Positions 1 through 14,300 of a stretch of 64,000 nucleotides of DNA are shown piece after piece; the first letter of the stretch is position 1, and every line of letters starts with the position of its first letter. The notes below the pieces were generated by a model, which was not told the DNA's origin, did no database searches, and worked only from the letters and a program-made list of their open reading frames with translations. Origin of the DNA: Chamaelirium japonicum (lineage: Eukaryota; Streptophyta; Magnoliopsida; Liliales; Melanthiaceae); assembly GCA_947650365.1 (NCBI GenBank), contig CANTAL010000023.1:1495501-1559500 (forward strand), given 5' to 3'. Made by a program: the position numbers and the translations under genes.

Positions 1-173
1 GATCCATTCTAATTCATTCGTTCGATCCATTCTAATTCATTCGTACGATCCATTCTAATTCATTCGCACGATCCATTCTAATTCATGCATACGATCCAAT
101 CTAATTCATTCATACGATCCATTCTAATTCATTCGCACGAATGTATCCATTCTAATTCATTCGTACATGTATG

Positions 174-367
174 AATGAATTAGAATGGATCGTACGAATG
201 AATTAGAGTTGATACATTCGTGCGAATGAATTAGAATGGATCGTACGAATGAATTAGATTGGATCGTATGAATGAATTATAATGGATCATGCGAATGAAT
301 TAGAATAGATCATACGAATGAATTAGAATGGATCGTACGAATGAATTAGAATGGATACATTTGTGCG
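174..367 (-). repeat. Short reversed satellite block after a TACATGTA junction
   Basis: At 174-181 the array flips from F to R through the self-complementary octamer TACATGTA. The same junction, with similar flanks, is found at 8775, 14764, 37402, 46353 and 55578. A related form (TACATGTACG) at about 16346 is the mirror copy inside the large inverted repeat. This block returns to F at about 363-372 through GTGCGAATCC. The recurrence shows that the flip arose once and was copied as part of longer modules. Confidence 0.85.
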
Positions 368-2989
368 AATCCATTCTATTTCATTCGTACGATCCATTCT
401 AATTCATTCGCACGATCCATTCTAATTCGTTCATACGATCCATTCTAATTCATTCGCACGATCCATTCTAATTCATTCATACGATCCATTCTAATTCATT
501 CGCACGAATGTATCAATGGATCGTACGAATGAATTAGAATGGATTGAATTAGAATGAATCGTACGAATGAATTAGAATGGATCGTGCGAATGAATTAGAA
601 TGGATTGTACGAATGAATTAGAATGGATCGTACGAATGAATTAGAATGGATCATGCGAATGAATTTGAATGGATCGTACGAATGAATTAGAAAGGATACA
701 TTCGAATTCATTCGTACGATCCATTCTAATTCATTCGCACAATCTATTCTAATTCATTCGTACGATCCATTCTAATTAGAATGGATACATTCGTGCGAAT
801 GAATTAGAATGGATCGTATGAATGAATTAGAATCGATCGTACGAATAAATTAGAATGGATCATGCGAATGAATTAGAATGGATCGTGCGAATAAATTAGA
901 ATGGATCGTATGAATGAATTAGAATGGATCGTATGAATGAAATAGAATGGATCGTACGAATGAATTAGAATGGATCGTCCGAATGAATTAGAATGGATCG
1001 TACGAATGAGTACGAATGGATCATAGAATGAAATAGAATGGATCGTATGAATGAATTTGAATGGATCGTGCGAATGAATTAGAATGGATCGTACGAATGA
1101 ATTTGAATGGATACATTCGTGCGAATGAATTAGAATGGATCATACGAAGGAATTAGACTGGATCGTACGAATGAATTAGAATGGATCGTACGAATGAATT
1201 AGAATGGATACATTCGTGCGAATGAATTAGAATGGATCATACGAATGAATTAGAGTTGATACATTCGTGTGAATGAATTAAAATGGATAATACGAATGAG
1301 TAAGAATGGATCGTAGAATTAGAATGGATCGTATGAATGAATTAGAATGGATACATACGAATGAATTAGAATGGATCGTATGAATGAATTAGAATGGATC
1401 GTGCGAATGAATTAGAATGAATCGTACGAATGAATTAGAATGGATCGTACGAATGAATTAGAATGGATCGTATGAATGAATTAGAATGGATCGTACGAAT
1501 GAATTAGAATAGATCGTACAAATGAATTAGAATGGATCGTACGAAGGAATTAGAATGGATCGTACGAAGGAATTAGAATGGATAGTACGAATGAAGTAGA
1601 ATGGATCGTGCGAATGAATTAGAATGGATCGTATGAATGAGTAAGAATGGATCGTACAAATGAATTAGAATGGATCGTACGAATGAAATAGAATGGATAC
1701 ATTCGTGCGAATGAATTAGAATGGATCATATGAATGAATTAGAATGGATCGTTTGAGTGAATGCGAATGGATCGTGCGAATGAATTAGAATGGATTGTAC
1801 GAATGAATTAGAATGGATCGTACGAATGAATTAGAATGGATACATTCGTGCGAATCCATTCTATTTCATTCGTACAATCCATTCTAATTCATTCGCACGA
1901 TCCATTCTAATTCATTCTTACGATCCATTCTAATTCATTCGTACGATCCATTCTAGTTCATTCGTACGATCCATTCTAATTCATTCGCACAATCTATTCT
2001 AATTCATTCGTACGATCCATTCTAATTCATTCGCACGATCTATTCTAATTCATTCATACGATCCATTCTAATTCATTAATACGATCCAATCTAATTCATT
2101 CATACGATCCATTCTAATTCATTCGTACGATCCATTCTAATTCATTCGCACGATCCATTCTAATTCATTCGCACGAATGTATCCATTCTAATTCATTCGT
2201 ACGATCCATTCTAATTCATTCATACGATCCATTCTAATTCATTCGTACGATCCATTCTAATTCCTTCGTATGATCCATTTTAATTTATTCGCACAATCCA
2301 TTCTAATTCATTCGTACGATCCATTCTAATTCATTCGTACGATCCATTCTAATTCATTCGCACGATCCATTCTAATTCATTCGTACGATCCATTCTAATT
2401 CATTCGTACGATCTATTCTAATTCATTCGTACGATCCATTCTAATTCATTTGTACGAATGTATCCACTCTAATTCATTCATACGATCCATTCTAATTCAT
2501 TCGCACGAATGTATCCATTCCAATTCATTCGTACGATCCATTCTAATTCATTCGCACAATCTATTCTAATTCATTCGTACGATCCATTCTAATTCATTCG
2601 TACGATCCATTCTAATTCATTCGTACAATCCATTCTAATTCATTCGCACGATCCATTCGCATTCACTCAAACGATCCATTCTAATTCATTCATATGATCT
2701 ATTCTAATTCATTCGCACGAATGTATCTATTCTAATTCATTCGTACAATCCATTCTATTTCATTCGTACGATCCATTCTTACTCATTCGTACGATCCATT
2801 CGTATCCATTCTAATTCATTCGTACGATCTATTCTAATTCATTTGTACGATCCATTCTAATTCATTAATACGATCCAATCTAATTCATTCATACGATCCA
2901 TTCTAATTCATTCGCACGAATGTATCCATTCTAATTCACTCACACGATCCATTCTAATTCATTCATACGATCCATTCTATTTCATTCGT

Positions 2990-4430
2990 ACAATCCATTC
3001 TTACTCATTCGTACGATCCATTCTAATTCATTCGTACGATCCATTCTAATTCCTTCATATGATCCATTCTAATTCATTCGTACGGTATGATTCATTCTAA
3101 TTCATTCGTACGATTCATTCTAATTCAATCCATTCTAATTCATTCGTACGATCCATTCTAATTCATTCGTACGATCCATTCTAATTCATTCGTACGATTC
3201 ATTCTAATTCAATCCATTCTAATTCATTCGTACGATCCATTCTTACTCATTCGTACGATCCATTCTAATTCATTCGCACGAATGAATCCATTCTAATTCA
3301 TTCGTATGATCCATTCTAATTCATTTGCTTGAATGTATCCATTCTAATTCATTCGTACGATCCATTCTATCTCATTCGTACAATCCATTCTATTTCATTC
3401 GTACGATCCATTCTAATTCATTCGCACGATCCATTCTAATTCATTCGCATGATCCATTCTAATTCATTCGTACGATCGATTCTAATTCATTCATACGATC
3501 CATTCTAATTCATTCGCACAATCTATTCTAATTCATTCATACGATCCATTCTAATTTATTCACACGATCCATTCTAATTCATTCATACGATCCATTCTAA
3601 TTCATTCATATGATCCATTCTAATTCATTCGCACGATCCATTCTTACTCATTCGTACGAATGAATTAGAATGGATCGTATTAATGAATTAGAATGGATCG
3701 TGTGAATGAATTAGAATGGATCGTACGAATGAGTAAGAATGGATCGTGCGAATGAATTAGAATGGATCATATGAATGAATTAGAATGGATCATATGAATG
3801 AATTAGAATGGATCGTGCGAATAAATTAGAATGGATCGTATGAATGAATTAGAATAGATTGTGCGAATGAATTAGAATGGATCGTACGAAGGAATTAGAA
3901 TGGATACATTCATGCGAATGTATTAGAATGGATCGTATGAATGAATTAGAATCGATCGTACGAATGAATTAGAATGGATCATGCGAATGAATTAGAATGG
4001 ATCGTGCGAATGAATTAGAATGGATCGTACGAATGAAATAGAATGGATTGTACGAATGAGATAGAATGGATCGTACGAATGAATTAGAATGGATACATTC
4101 ATGCGAATGAATTAGAATGGATCATACGAATGAATTAGAATGGATTCATTCGTGCGAATGAATTAGAATGGATCGTACGAATGAGTAAGAATGGATCGTA
4201 CGAATGAATTAGAATGGATTGAATTAGAATGAATCGTCCGAATGAATTAGAATGGATCGTACGAATGAATTAGAATGGATCGTACGAATGAATTAGAATG
4301 GATTGAATTAGAATGAATCGTACGAATGAATTAGAATGAATCATACCGTACGAATGAATTAGAATGGATCGTATGAATGAATTAGAATAGATCGTACGAA
4401 TGAATTAGAATGGATCGTACGAAGGAATTA
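2990..4430. repeat. Inverted repeat of satellite centred near 3.7 kb
   Basis: An F block ending near 3658 is followed by an R block that reads as its reverse complement. Rare landmarks pair: CTTACTCATTCGTACG ending at 3658 with its complement starting at 3722, and CGTACGGTAT at 3079-3088 with ATACCGTACG at 4343-4352. The run of variants between these landmarks (a CATATG variant, a TTTATT variant, an AATCTATTC variant) is mirrored too. Arms are at least about 600 bp with a ~60-bp spacer. Outer limits are uncertain because the background repeat is the same; arms could reach ~1 kb. Confidence 0.75.
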
Positions 4431-5289
4431 GAATGGATCGTACGAAGGAATTAGAATGGATAGTACGAATGAATTAGAATGGATACCTTCGTGCAAATGA
4501 ATTAGAATGGATCGTACGAATGAGTAAGAATGGATCGTACGAATGAAATAGAATGGATCGTATGAATGAATTAGAATGGATCGTGCGAATGAATTAGAAT
4601 GGATCGTACGAATGAATTAGAATAGATTGTGCGAATGAATTAGAATGGATCGTACGAATGAATTAGAATGGATCGTACGAATGAATTAGAATGGATCGTA
4701 TGAATGAATTAGAATGGATCGTGCGAATGAATTAGAATGGATCGTACAAATGAAATAGAATGGATTCGCACGAATGTATCCATTCTAATTCATTCGTACG
4801 ATCCATTCTAATTCATTCGTACAATCCATTCTAATTCATTCGCACGATCCATTCGCATTCACTCAAACGATCCATTCTAATTCATTCATATGATCCATTC
4901 TAATTCATTCGCACGAATGTATCCATTCTAATTCATTCATACGATCCATTTTAAGTCATTTGTACGAATGTATCCACTCTAATTCATTCATACGATCCAT
5001 TCTAATTCATTCGCACGAATGTATCTATTCCAATTCATTCGTACGATCCATTCTAATTCATTCGTGCAAAAGAAATAGAATGGATTGTATGAATGAATTA
5101 GAATGGATCGTGTGAATGAATTAGAATGGATCATACGAATGAATTAGAATGTATACATTCGTGCGAATGAATTAGAATGGATCGTGCAAATGAATTAGAA
5201 TGGATCGTACGAATGAATTAGAATGGATCGTATAAATGAATTAGAATGGATCGTGCGAATGAATTAGAATGGATCGTGCGAATGAATTA

Positions 5290-8200
5290 GAATGGATCGT
5301 ACGAATGAATTAGAATGGATCGTATGAATGAATTAGATTGGATCGTATTAATGAATTAGAATGGATCGTACGAATGAATTAGAATAGATCGTACGAATGA
5401 ATTAGAATGGATACGAATGGATCGTACGCATGAGTAAGAATGGATCGTACGAATGAAATAGAATGGATTGTACGAATGAATTAGAACGGATACATTCGTG
5501 CGAATGAATTATGATGGATCGTATGAATGAATTAGAATAGATTGTGCGAATGAATTAGAATAGATCGTACGAATGAATTAGAATGGATACATTCATGCGA
5601 ATGAATTAGAATGGATCGTATGAATGAATTAGAATGGATCGTATGAGTGAATTAGAATGGATACGAAGGAATTAGAATAGATCGTACGAAGGAATTAGAA
5701 TGGAGAATGGATCGTGCGAATGAATTAGAATGGATCGTGCGATAAGAATGGATCGGACGAATGAAATAGAATAGATCGTACGGATAAATGAATTTGGATC
5801 GTGCTAATGAATTAGAATGGATCGTACGAATGAATTAGAATGGATCGTACTAATGAATTAGAATAGATTGTGTGAATGAATTAGAATGGATCGTACGAAT
5901 GAATTAGAAAGGATATATTCGTGCGAATGAATTAGAATAGATCGTATGAATTAATTAGATTGGATCGTATTAATGAATTAGAATGGATCGTGCGAATGAA
6001 TTAGAATGGATCGTACGAATGAATTAGAATGGATAGATTCGTGTGAATGAATTTGAATGGATCGTATGAAGGAATTAGAATGGATCGTACGAAGGAATTG
6101 GAATAGATCATACGAAGAAATTAGAATGGATCGTACGAATGAATTAGAATGGATCGTATGAATGAATTAGAATGGATCGTGCGAATGAATTAAAATGGAT
6201 CGTATGAATGAAATAGAATGGATCGAATGAATTAGAATGGATCATACGAATGAAATAGAATGGATCGTACGAATGAATTAGAATAGATTGTGCGAATGGA
6301 TTAGAATGGATCATACGATTGAGTAAGAATGGATTGTACGAATGAAATAGAATAGATCGTACGAATGAATTAGAATGGATCATGCTAATGAATTAGAATT
6401 GATCGTACGAATGAATTAGAATAGATTGTGCGAATGAATTAGAATGGATCGTACGAATGAATTGGAATGGATACATTCGTGCGAATGAATTAGAATAAAT
6501 CGTATGAATGAAATAGAGTGGATACATTCGTACAAATGAATTAGAATGGATCGTACGAATGAATTAGAATGGATACATTCGTGCGAATGAATTAGAATGG
6601 ATCATATGAATGAATTAGAATGGATCGTTTGAGTGAATGCGAATGGATCGTGCGAATGAATTAGAATGGATTGTACGAATGAATTAGAATGGATCGTACG
6701 AATGAATTAGAATGGATACATTCGTGCGAATCCATTCTTTTTCATTCGTACGATCCATTCTAATTCATTCGCACGATCCATTCTAATTCATTCATACGAT
6801 CCATTCTAATTCATTCGTACGATCCATTCTAATTCATTCGTACGATCCATTCTAATTCAATCGCACAATCTATTCTATTTCATTCGTACGATCCATTCTA
6901 ATTCATTCGCACGATCCATTCTAATTCATTCATACGATCCATTCTATTTCATTCGTACGATCCATTCTTACTCATTCGTACGATCCATTCTAATTCATTT
7001 GCACGAAGGTATCCATTCTAATTCATTCGTACTATCCATTCTAATTCCTTCGTACGATCCATTCTAATTCCTTCGTACGATCCATTCTAATTCATTCGTA
7101 CGATCCATTCTAATTCATTCGTACGATCCATTATAATTCCTTCGTATGATCCATTCTAATTCATTCGTACGGTATGATTCATTCTAATTCATTCGTACGA
7201 TTCATTCTAATTCAATCCATTCTAATTCATTCGTACGATCCATTCTAATTCATTCATACGATCCATTCTAATTCATTCATACGATTCATTCTAATTCAAT
7301 CCATTCTAATTCATTCGTACGATCCATTCTTACTCATTCGTACGATCCATTCTAATTCATTCGCATGAATGAATCCATTCTAATTCATTCGTATGATCCA
7401 TTCTAATTCATTCGCATGAATGTATCCATTCTAATTCATTCGTACGATCCATTCTATCTTATTCGTACAATCCATTCTATTTCATTCGTACGATCCATTC
7501 TAATTCATTCGCACGATCCATTCTAATTCATTCGCATGATCCATTCTAATTCATTCGTACGATCGATTCTAATTTATTCATACGATCCATTCTAATTCAT
7601 TCGCACGAATGTATCCATTCTAATTTATTCGTACGATCCATTCTAATTCATTCGCACAATCTATTCTAATTCATTCATACGATCCATTCTAATTTATTCG
7701 CACGATCCATTCTAATTCATTCATACGATCCATTCTAATTCATTCATATGATCCATTCTAATTCATTCGCACGATCCAATCTTACTCATTCGTACGATCC
7801 ATTCTAATTTATTCGCACGATCCATTCTAATTCATTAATACGATCCATTCTAATTCATTCGCACGATCCATTCTAATTCATTCACACTCATACGATCCAT
7901 TCTAATTCATTCGCACGAATATATTCTAATTCATTCACAGTCATACGATCCATTCTAATTCATTCGCACGAATATATCCTTTCTAATTCATTCGTACGAT
8001 CCATTCTAATTCATTCGTACAATCTATTCTAATTCATTCGAACGATCCATTCTAATTCATTCGTACGATCCATTCTAATTCATTCGTACGATCCATTCTA
8101 ATTCATTCGCACGATCCATTCTAATTCATTCGCACGATCCATTCTAATTCATTCGCACGATCCATTCTAATTCATTTATACGATCCAATCTAATTCATTC

Positions 8201-9450
8201 ATACGATCCATTCTAATTCTTTCACACGAATGTATCCATTCTAATTCATTCGTATGATCCATTCTAATTCATTAGCACGAAAAAACACGATCCACTCACA
8301 TACGAATAAATTAGAATGAATTAGAATGGATTGTGTGAATGAATTAGAATGGATCGTATGAATGAATTAGAATGGATCGTTCGAATGAATTAGAATATGG
8401 ATCGTACGAAGGAATTAGAATGGATCGTACGAATGAATTCGAATGTATCCTTTCTAATTCATTCGTACGATCCATTCTAATTCATTCGTACGATCCATTC
8501 TAATTCATTCGCACGATCCATTCTAATTCATTCGTACGATCCATTCTAATTCATTCGCATGATCCATTCTAATTCATTCATACAATCCATTCTAATTCTT
8601 TTGCACGAATGTATCCATTCTAATTCATTCGTTCGATCCATTCAAATTCATTCGTACGATCCATTCTAATTCATTCGCACGATCCATTATAATTCATGCA
8701 TACGATCCAATCTAATTCATATATACGATCCATTCTAATTCATTCGCACGAATGTATCCATTCTAATTCATTCGTACATGTATGAATGAATTAGAATGGA
8801 TCGTACGAATGAATTAGAGTTGATACATTTGTGCGAATGAATTAAAATGGATCGTACGAATTAATTAGATTGGATCGTATGAATGAATTATAATGGATCA
8901 TGCGAATGAATTAGAATAGATCATACGAATGAATTAGAATGGATCGTACGAATGAATTAGAATGGATACATTCGTGCAAAAGAATTAGAATGGATTGTAT
9001 GAATGAATTAGAATGGATCGTGCGAATGAATTAGAATGGATACATTCGTGCGAATGAATTAGAATGGATCGTATGAATGAATTAGATTGGATCGTATGAA
9101 TGAATTAGAATGGATCGTGCGAATGAATTAGAATGGATCGTACGAATGAATTAGAATGGATCGTTTGAATGAATTAGAATGGATCGTACTTATGAATTAG
9201 AATGGGTCATACGAATGAAATAGAATGGATCGTACGAAGGAATTAGAAAGGATCGTACAAACAAATTAGAATGGATCGTATGAATGAAATAGAATAGATC
9301 GTACGAATGAATTAGAATGGATCATATGAATGAATTAGATTGGATCGTATGAATGAATTAGAATGGATTGTACGAATGAAATAGAATCGATCGTACAAAT
9401 GAATTAGAATGGATCGTGCGAATGAATTAGAATGGGTCGTACGAATGAAT
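5290..9450. repeat. Left higher-order module, copy a
   Basis: This ~4.1-kb stretch matches 11310-15450 variant by variant. Landmarks that pair are: GGATACGAATGG near 5410 and 11430; GATAAATGAATTTGG near 5782 and 11750; a 79-codon open frame at 6144-6383 and 12112-12351; CGTACGGTAT at 7166 and 13111; an A-run GCACGAAAAAACACG near 8275 and 14121; and TACATGTA at 8775 and 14764. The offset drifts from 6020 to 5945 to 5989 bp, partly in 23-bp steps, as expected from gain or loss of whole units. Strand switches inside the module are conserved in both copies. Confidence 0.85.
6144..6383 (-). other. Satellite open frame (not a gene)
   Basis: A 79-codon frame reads through about ten 23-bp units as an IHSNSF/SILIHSYDPF-type repeat. 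It stays open only because the units that would supply the in-frame TAA carry TAT or TTA variants instead. Near-identical frames occur at 12112-12351 and 19415-19654 (minus strand) and at 22533-22730 and 23781-24020 (plus strand). They track module copying rather than selection. There is no start context, domain or composition pointing to a protein. It is listed only so that it is not mistaken for a gene. Confidence 0.85.
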
Positions 9451-11310
9451 TAGAATGGATACACGATCCAGATCCATTCTAATTCATTCGCACAATCTAT
9501 TCTAATTCATTCGTAGGATCCATTCTAATTCATTACTACGATCCATTCTAATTCATTCATACGATCCATTCTAATTCATTCGTACGATCCATTCTAATTC
9601 ATTCGCACGATCCATTCTAATTCATTCATACGATCCATTCTAATTCATTCGTATGTATCCATTCTAATTCATTCATACGATCCATTCTAATTCTACGATC
9701 CATTCTTACTCATTCCTATTATCCATTTTAATTCATTCACACGAATGTATCAACTCTAATTCATTCGTATGATCCATTCTAATTCATTCGCACGAATGTA
9801 TCCATTCTAATTCATTTGTACGATCCATTCTAATTCATTCGTATTATCCATTTTAATTCATTCACACGAATGTATCAACTCTAATTCATTCGTATGATCC
9901 ATTCTAATTCATTCGCACGAATGTATCCATTCTAATTCATTTGTACGATCCATTCTAATTCATTCGTACGATCCATTCTAATTCCTTCGTATGATCCATT
10001 CTAATTCATTCGCACGAATGTACCCATTCTAATTCATTCGTACGATCCATTCTAATTCATTCGTACGATCCATTCTAATTCCTTCGTATGATCCATTCTA
10101 ATTCATTCGCACGAATGTATCCATTCTAATTGATTCGTACGATCCATTCTAATTCATTCGTACGATCCATTCTAAATCCTTCGTATGATCCATTCTAATT
10201 CATTCGTACGATCAATTCTAATTCATACGATCCATTCTAATTCATTCGCACAATCTATTCTAATTCATTCGTACGATCCATTCTAAATCATTCGCACGAA
10301 TGTATCCATTCTAATTCATTCGTACGATCCATTCTAATTCATTTATACGATCTAATCTAATTCATTCATACAATCCATTCTAATTCATTCGTACGATCTA
10401 TTCTAATTCCTTCGTACGATCTATTCTAATTCATTTGCACGAATATATCCATTCTAATTCATTCGTACGATGCATTCTAATTAATTCTCACGGAATGGAT
10501 CGTACGAATGAATTAGAAGGGATACATTCATGCGAATGAATTCGAATGGATCGTACGAACGAGTTAGAATGGATAAATTCGTGCGAATGAATTAGAATGG
10601 ATGGTATGAATGAATTAGATTGGATCGTATAAATGAATTAGAATGGATCTTACGTATGAATTAGAATGGATACATTCATGGGAATGAATAAGAATGGATC
10701 GTACGAAGGAATTAGAATGGATCATACGAATGAAATAGAATGGATCATACGAATGAATTTGAATGGATCGTATGAATGAATTAGAGTGGATTCATTCGTA
10801 CGAATGAATTAGAATGGATCGTACGAATGAATTAGATTGGATCGTATTAATGAATTAGAATGGATCGTGCGAATGAATTAGAATGGATCTTACGAATGAA
10901 TTAGAATGGAACGTACGAATGAATTAGAATGGATTGTACGAATGAATTAGAATGGATACATTCGTGCAAATGAATTAGAATGGATACATTCATGGGAATG
11001 AATTAGACTGGATCGTACAAAGGAATTAGAATGGTTCATACGAATGAAATATAATGGGTCGTACAAAGGAATTAGAATGGATCGTATGCAGGAATTAGAA
11101 TGGTTTGTACGAAGGAATTAGAATGGATCGTACGAATGAATTAGAATGGATACATTCGTGCGAATGAATTAGAATGGATCGTACGAATGAGTAAGAATGG
11201 ATCATACGAATGAAATAGAATGGATCGTATGGATGAATTAGAATGGATCGTGCGAATGAATTAGAATGGATCGTACGAATGAGTAAGAATGGATCGTATG
11301 AATGAATTAG
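9450..11310. repeat. Satellite segment between modules a and b
   Basis: This holds an F block (about 9470-10490) and then R. It includes a direct duplication: the stretch around 9715-9830, with CTATTATCC, CACGAATGTATCAACTC and a CATTTGTACG variant, recurs around 9840-9960 about 125 bp later. The flip at 10490 uses TTCTCACGGAATGG, a junction not seen elsewhere in the window. No gene is visible. Confidence 0.7.
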
Positions 11311-14300
11311 AATGGATCGTACGAATGAATTAGAATGGATCGTATGAATGAATTAGATTGGATCGTATTAATGAATTAGAATGGATCGTACGAATGAATT
11401 AGAATAGATCGTACGAATGAATTAGAATGGATACGAATGGATCGTACGATGAGTAAGAATGGATCGTACGAATGAAATAGAATGGATTGTACGAATGAAT
11501 TAGAATGGATATATTCGTGCGAATGAATTAGGATGGATCGTATGAATGAATTAGAATAGATTGTCCGAATAAATTAGAATGGATCGTACGAATGAATTAG
11601 AATGGATACATTCATGCGAATGAATTAGAATGGATCGTATGAATGAATTAGAATGGATCATATGAGTGAATTAGAATGGATACGAAGGAATTAGAATGGA
11701 TCGTACTAGTGAATTAGAATGGATACGAAGGAAATAGAATGGATCGTATGGATAAATGAATTTGGATCGTGCTAATGAATTATAATGGATCGTACGAATG
11801 AATTAGAATGGATCGTACTAATGAATTAGAATAGATTGTGCGAATGAATTAGAATGGATCTTACGAATGAATTAGAAAGGATATATTCGTGCGAATGAAT
11901 TAGAATAGATCGTATGAATGAATTAGATTGGATCGTATTAATGAATTAGAATGGATCGTGCGAATGAATTAGAATGGATCGTACGAATGAATTAGAATGG
12001 ATAGATTCGTGCGAATGAATTTGAATGGATCGTACGAAGGAATTAGAATGGATCGTACGAAGGAATTAGAATAGATCATACGAAGAAATTAGAATGGATC
12101 GTACGAATGAATTAGAATGGATCGTATGAATGAATTAGAATGGATCGTGCGAATGAATTAAAATGGATCGTATGAATGAAATAGAATGGATCGTATGAAT
12201 TAGAATGGATCGTACGAATGAAATAGAATGGATCGTACGAATGAATTAGAATAGATTGTGCGAATGGATTAGAATGGATCATACGATTGAGTAAGAATGG
12301 ATTGTACGAATGAAATAGAATAGATCGTACGAATGAATTAGAATGGATCATGCTAATGAATTAGAATTGATCGTATGAATGAATTAGAATAGATTATGTG
12401 AATGAATTAGAATGGATCGTACGAATGAATTGGAATGGATACATTCGTGCGAATGAATTAGAATGGATCGTATGAATGAATTAGAGTGGATACATTCGTA
12501 CAAATGAATTAGAATGGATCGTACGAATGAATTAGAATTGATACATTCGTGCGAATAAATTAGAATGGATCATATGAATGAATTAGAATGGATCGTTTGA
12601 GTGAATGCGAATGGATCGTGCGAATGAATTAGAATGGATTGTACGAATGAATTAGAATGGATCGTACGAATGAAATAGAATGGATACATTCGTGCGAATC
12701 CATTCTATTTCATTCGTACGATCTATTCTTATTCATTCGCACGATCCATTCTAATTCATTCATACGATCCATTCTAATTCATTCGTACGATCCATTCTAA
12801 TTCATTTGTACGATCCATTCTAATTCATTCGCACAATCTATTCTAATTCATTCGTACGATCCATTCTAATTCATTCGCACGATCCATTCTAATTCATTCA
12901 TACGATCCATTCTATTTCATTCATACAATCCATTCTTACTCATTCGTACGATCCATTCTAATTCATTTGCACGAAGGTATCTATTCTAATTCATTCGTAC
13001 TATCTATTCTAATTCCTTCGTACGATCCATTCTAATTCCTTCGTACGATCCATTCTAATTCATTCGTACGATCCATTCTAATTCCTTCGTATGATCCATT
13101 CTAATTCATTCGTACGGTATTATTCATTCTAATTCATTCGTACGATTCATTCTAATTCAATCCATTCTAATTCATTGGTACGATCCATTCTAATTCATTC
13201 GTACGATCCATTCTAATTCATTCGTACGATTCATTCTAATTCAATCCATTCTAATTCATTCGTACGATCCATTCTTACTCATTCGTACGATCCATTCTAA
13301 TTCATTCGCACGAATGAATCCATTCTAATTCATTCGTATGATCCATTCTAATTCATTCGCATGAATGTATCCATTCTAATTCGTTCGTACGATCCATTCT
13401 ATCTCATTCGTACAATCCATTCTATTACATTCGTAGGATCCATTCTAATTCATTCGCACGATCCATTCTAATTCATTTGCATGATCCATTGTAATTCATT
13501 CGTACGATCGATTCTAATTCATTCATACGATCCATTCTAATTCATACGCACGAATGTATCCATTCTAATTCATTCGTACGATCCATTCTAATTCATTCGC
13601 ACAATCTATTCTAATTCATTCATACGATCCATTCTAATTTATTCGCACAATCCATTCTAATTTATTCATACGATCCATTCTAATTCATTCATATGATCCA
13701 TTCTAATTCATTCGCACGATCCATTCTTACTCATTCGTACGATCCATTCTAATTCATTCGCACGATCCATTCTAATTCATTAATACGATCCATTCTAATT
13801 CATTCGCACGATCCATTCTAATTCATTCACACTCATACGATCCATTCTAATTCATTTGCACGAATGTATCCTTTCTAATTCATTCGTACGATCCATTATA
13901 ATTCATTCGCACAACCTATTCTAATTCATTCGAACGATACATTCTAATTCATTCGTACGATCCATTCTAATTCATTCGTACGATCCATTCTAATTCATTC
14001 GCACGATCCATTCTAATTCATTCGAACGATCCATTCTAATTCATTAGCACGATCCGTTCTAATTCTTTCGCACGAATGTATCCATTCTAATTCATTCGTA
14101 CGATCCATTCTAATTCATTAGCACGAAAAAACACGATCCACTCACATACGAATAAATTAGAATGAATTAGAATGGATTGTGTGAATGAATTAGAATGGAT
14201 CGTATGAATGAATTAGAATGGATCGTGCGAATGAATTAGAATGGATCGTGCGAATGAATTAGAATATGAATCGTACGATGGAATTAGAATGGATCGTACG

